Shown here: one piece after another, positions 63,826 to 64,000 of the stretch
How positions within the stretch are numbered: position 1 is the first letter of the stretch
Layout of the letters: every line of letters begins with the position of its first letter
Assembly (NCBI GenBank): GCA_005788815.1
Contig: SYAZ01000053.1
Span: forward strand, 1 to 64,000
Reading direction: 5' to 3'
From: Actinomycetota bacterium
Lineage (GTDB): Bacteria; Actinomycetota; Acidimicrobiia; Acidimicrobiales; Ilumatobacteraceae
Length of the DNA stretch: 64,000 nt
The notes under the pieces: generated by a model
Database searches by the model: none
The model's input: the letters and a program-made list of their open reading frames with translations, nothing else
Told to the model about the DNA's origin: nothing
Program-made: the position numbers and the translations under genes

Positions 63826-63841
63826 ACGCTAACCTGAAGCC

Positions 63842-64000
63842 ATGAGCCCAGAGACCTCAGTCAAGCCAGAGCCACGCGAACGTTCGCTGAACGATGTTCG
63901 AGCAATCATCCCCGAGAGTTGCTACAAACGTTCAGTGTTGAAAGCATCACTCGCTCTCGTTCAAGCTTCAGTGCTGTACGTAGTGCCGATGATTGGTCTT
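63842..64000 (+). CDS. probable fatty acid desaturase, N-terminal fragment (runs off window end)
   Basis: MSPETSVKPEPRERSLNDVRAIIPESCYKRSVLKASLALVQASVLYVVPMIGL resembles FAD2-type desaturase N-termini. Confidence 0.5.
   Translation, partial: MSPETSVKPEPRERSLNDVRAIIPESCYKRSVLKASLALVQASVLYVVPMIGL

Overview
64 kb window of an actinobacterial chromosome. Gene content and order (rpsB-tsf-pyrH-frr-cdsA-dxr-rseP-ispG; rimP-nusA-infB; mec/cysM/murI/rph/rdgB), F420-type LLM oxidoreductase, BldD- and WhiG-type regulators and an SmpB/tmRNA pair all fit Actinobacteria; an Acidimicrobiia-type lineage is my inference only. Most of the window is core housekeeping, densely packed with many 4-bp start/stop overlaps. 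I see no phage, transposon, CRISPR or rRNA. It contains most of a cytoplasmic/inner-membrane competence set (comEA, comEC, dprA, comM). Best oddities: (1) a XerC/D-type recombinase with a duplicated N-terminal core-binding domain joined by a CxxC-x9-H-x5-C linker; (2) a tRNA with anticodon UAG but a short (class I) variable loop and a tRNA-Thr-like acceptor, ending 2 nt before the ATG of a D-threonine-aldolase-like gene; (3) an IscR/Rrf2-like operator at the cysM promoter in a mec-cysM locus lacking cysO; (4) a terminator-like hairpin in the rimP-nusA-infB leader; (5) a predicted K+-dependent, probably Na+-pumping pyrophosphatase tail to tail with nhaA, whose leader looks structured; (6) paired operator-like repeats upstream of a secreted pentapeptide-repeat gene. 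All calls come from reading sequence and supplied translations; no database search was run.
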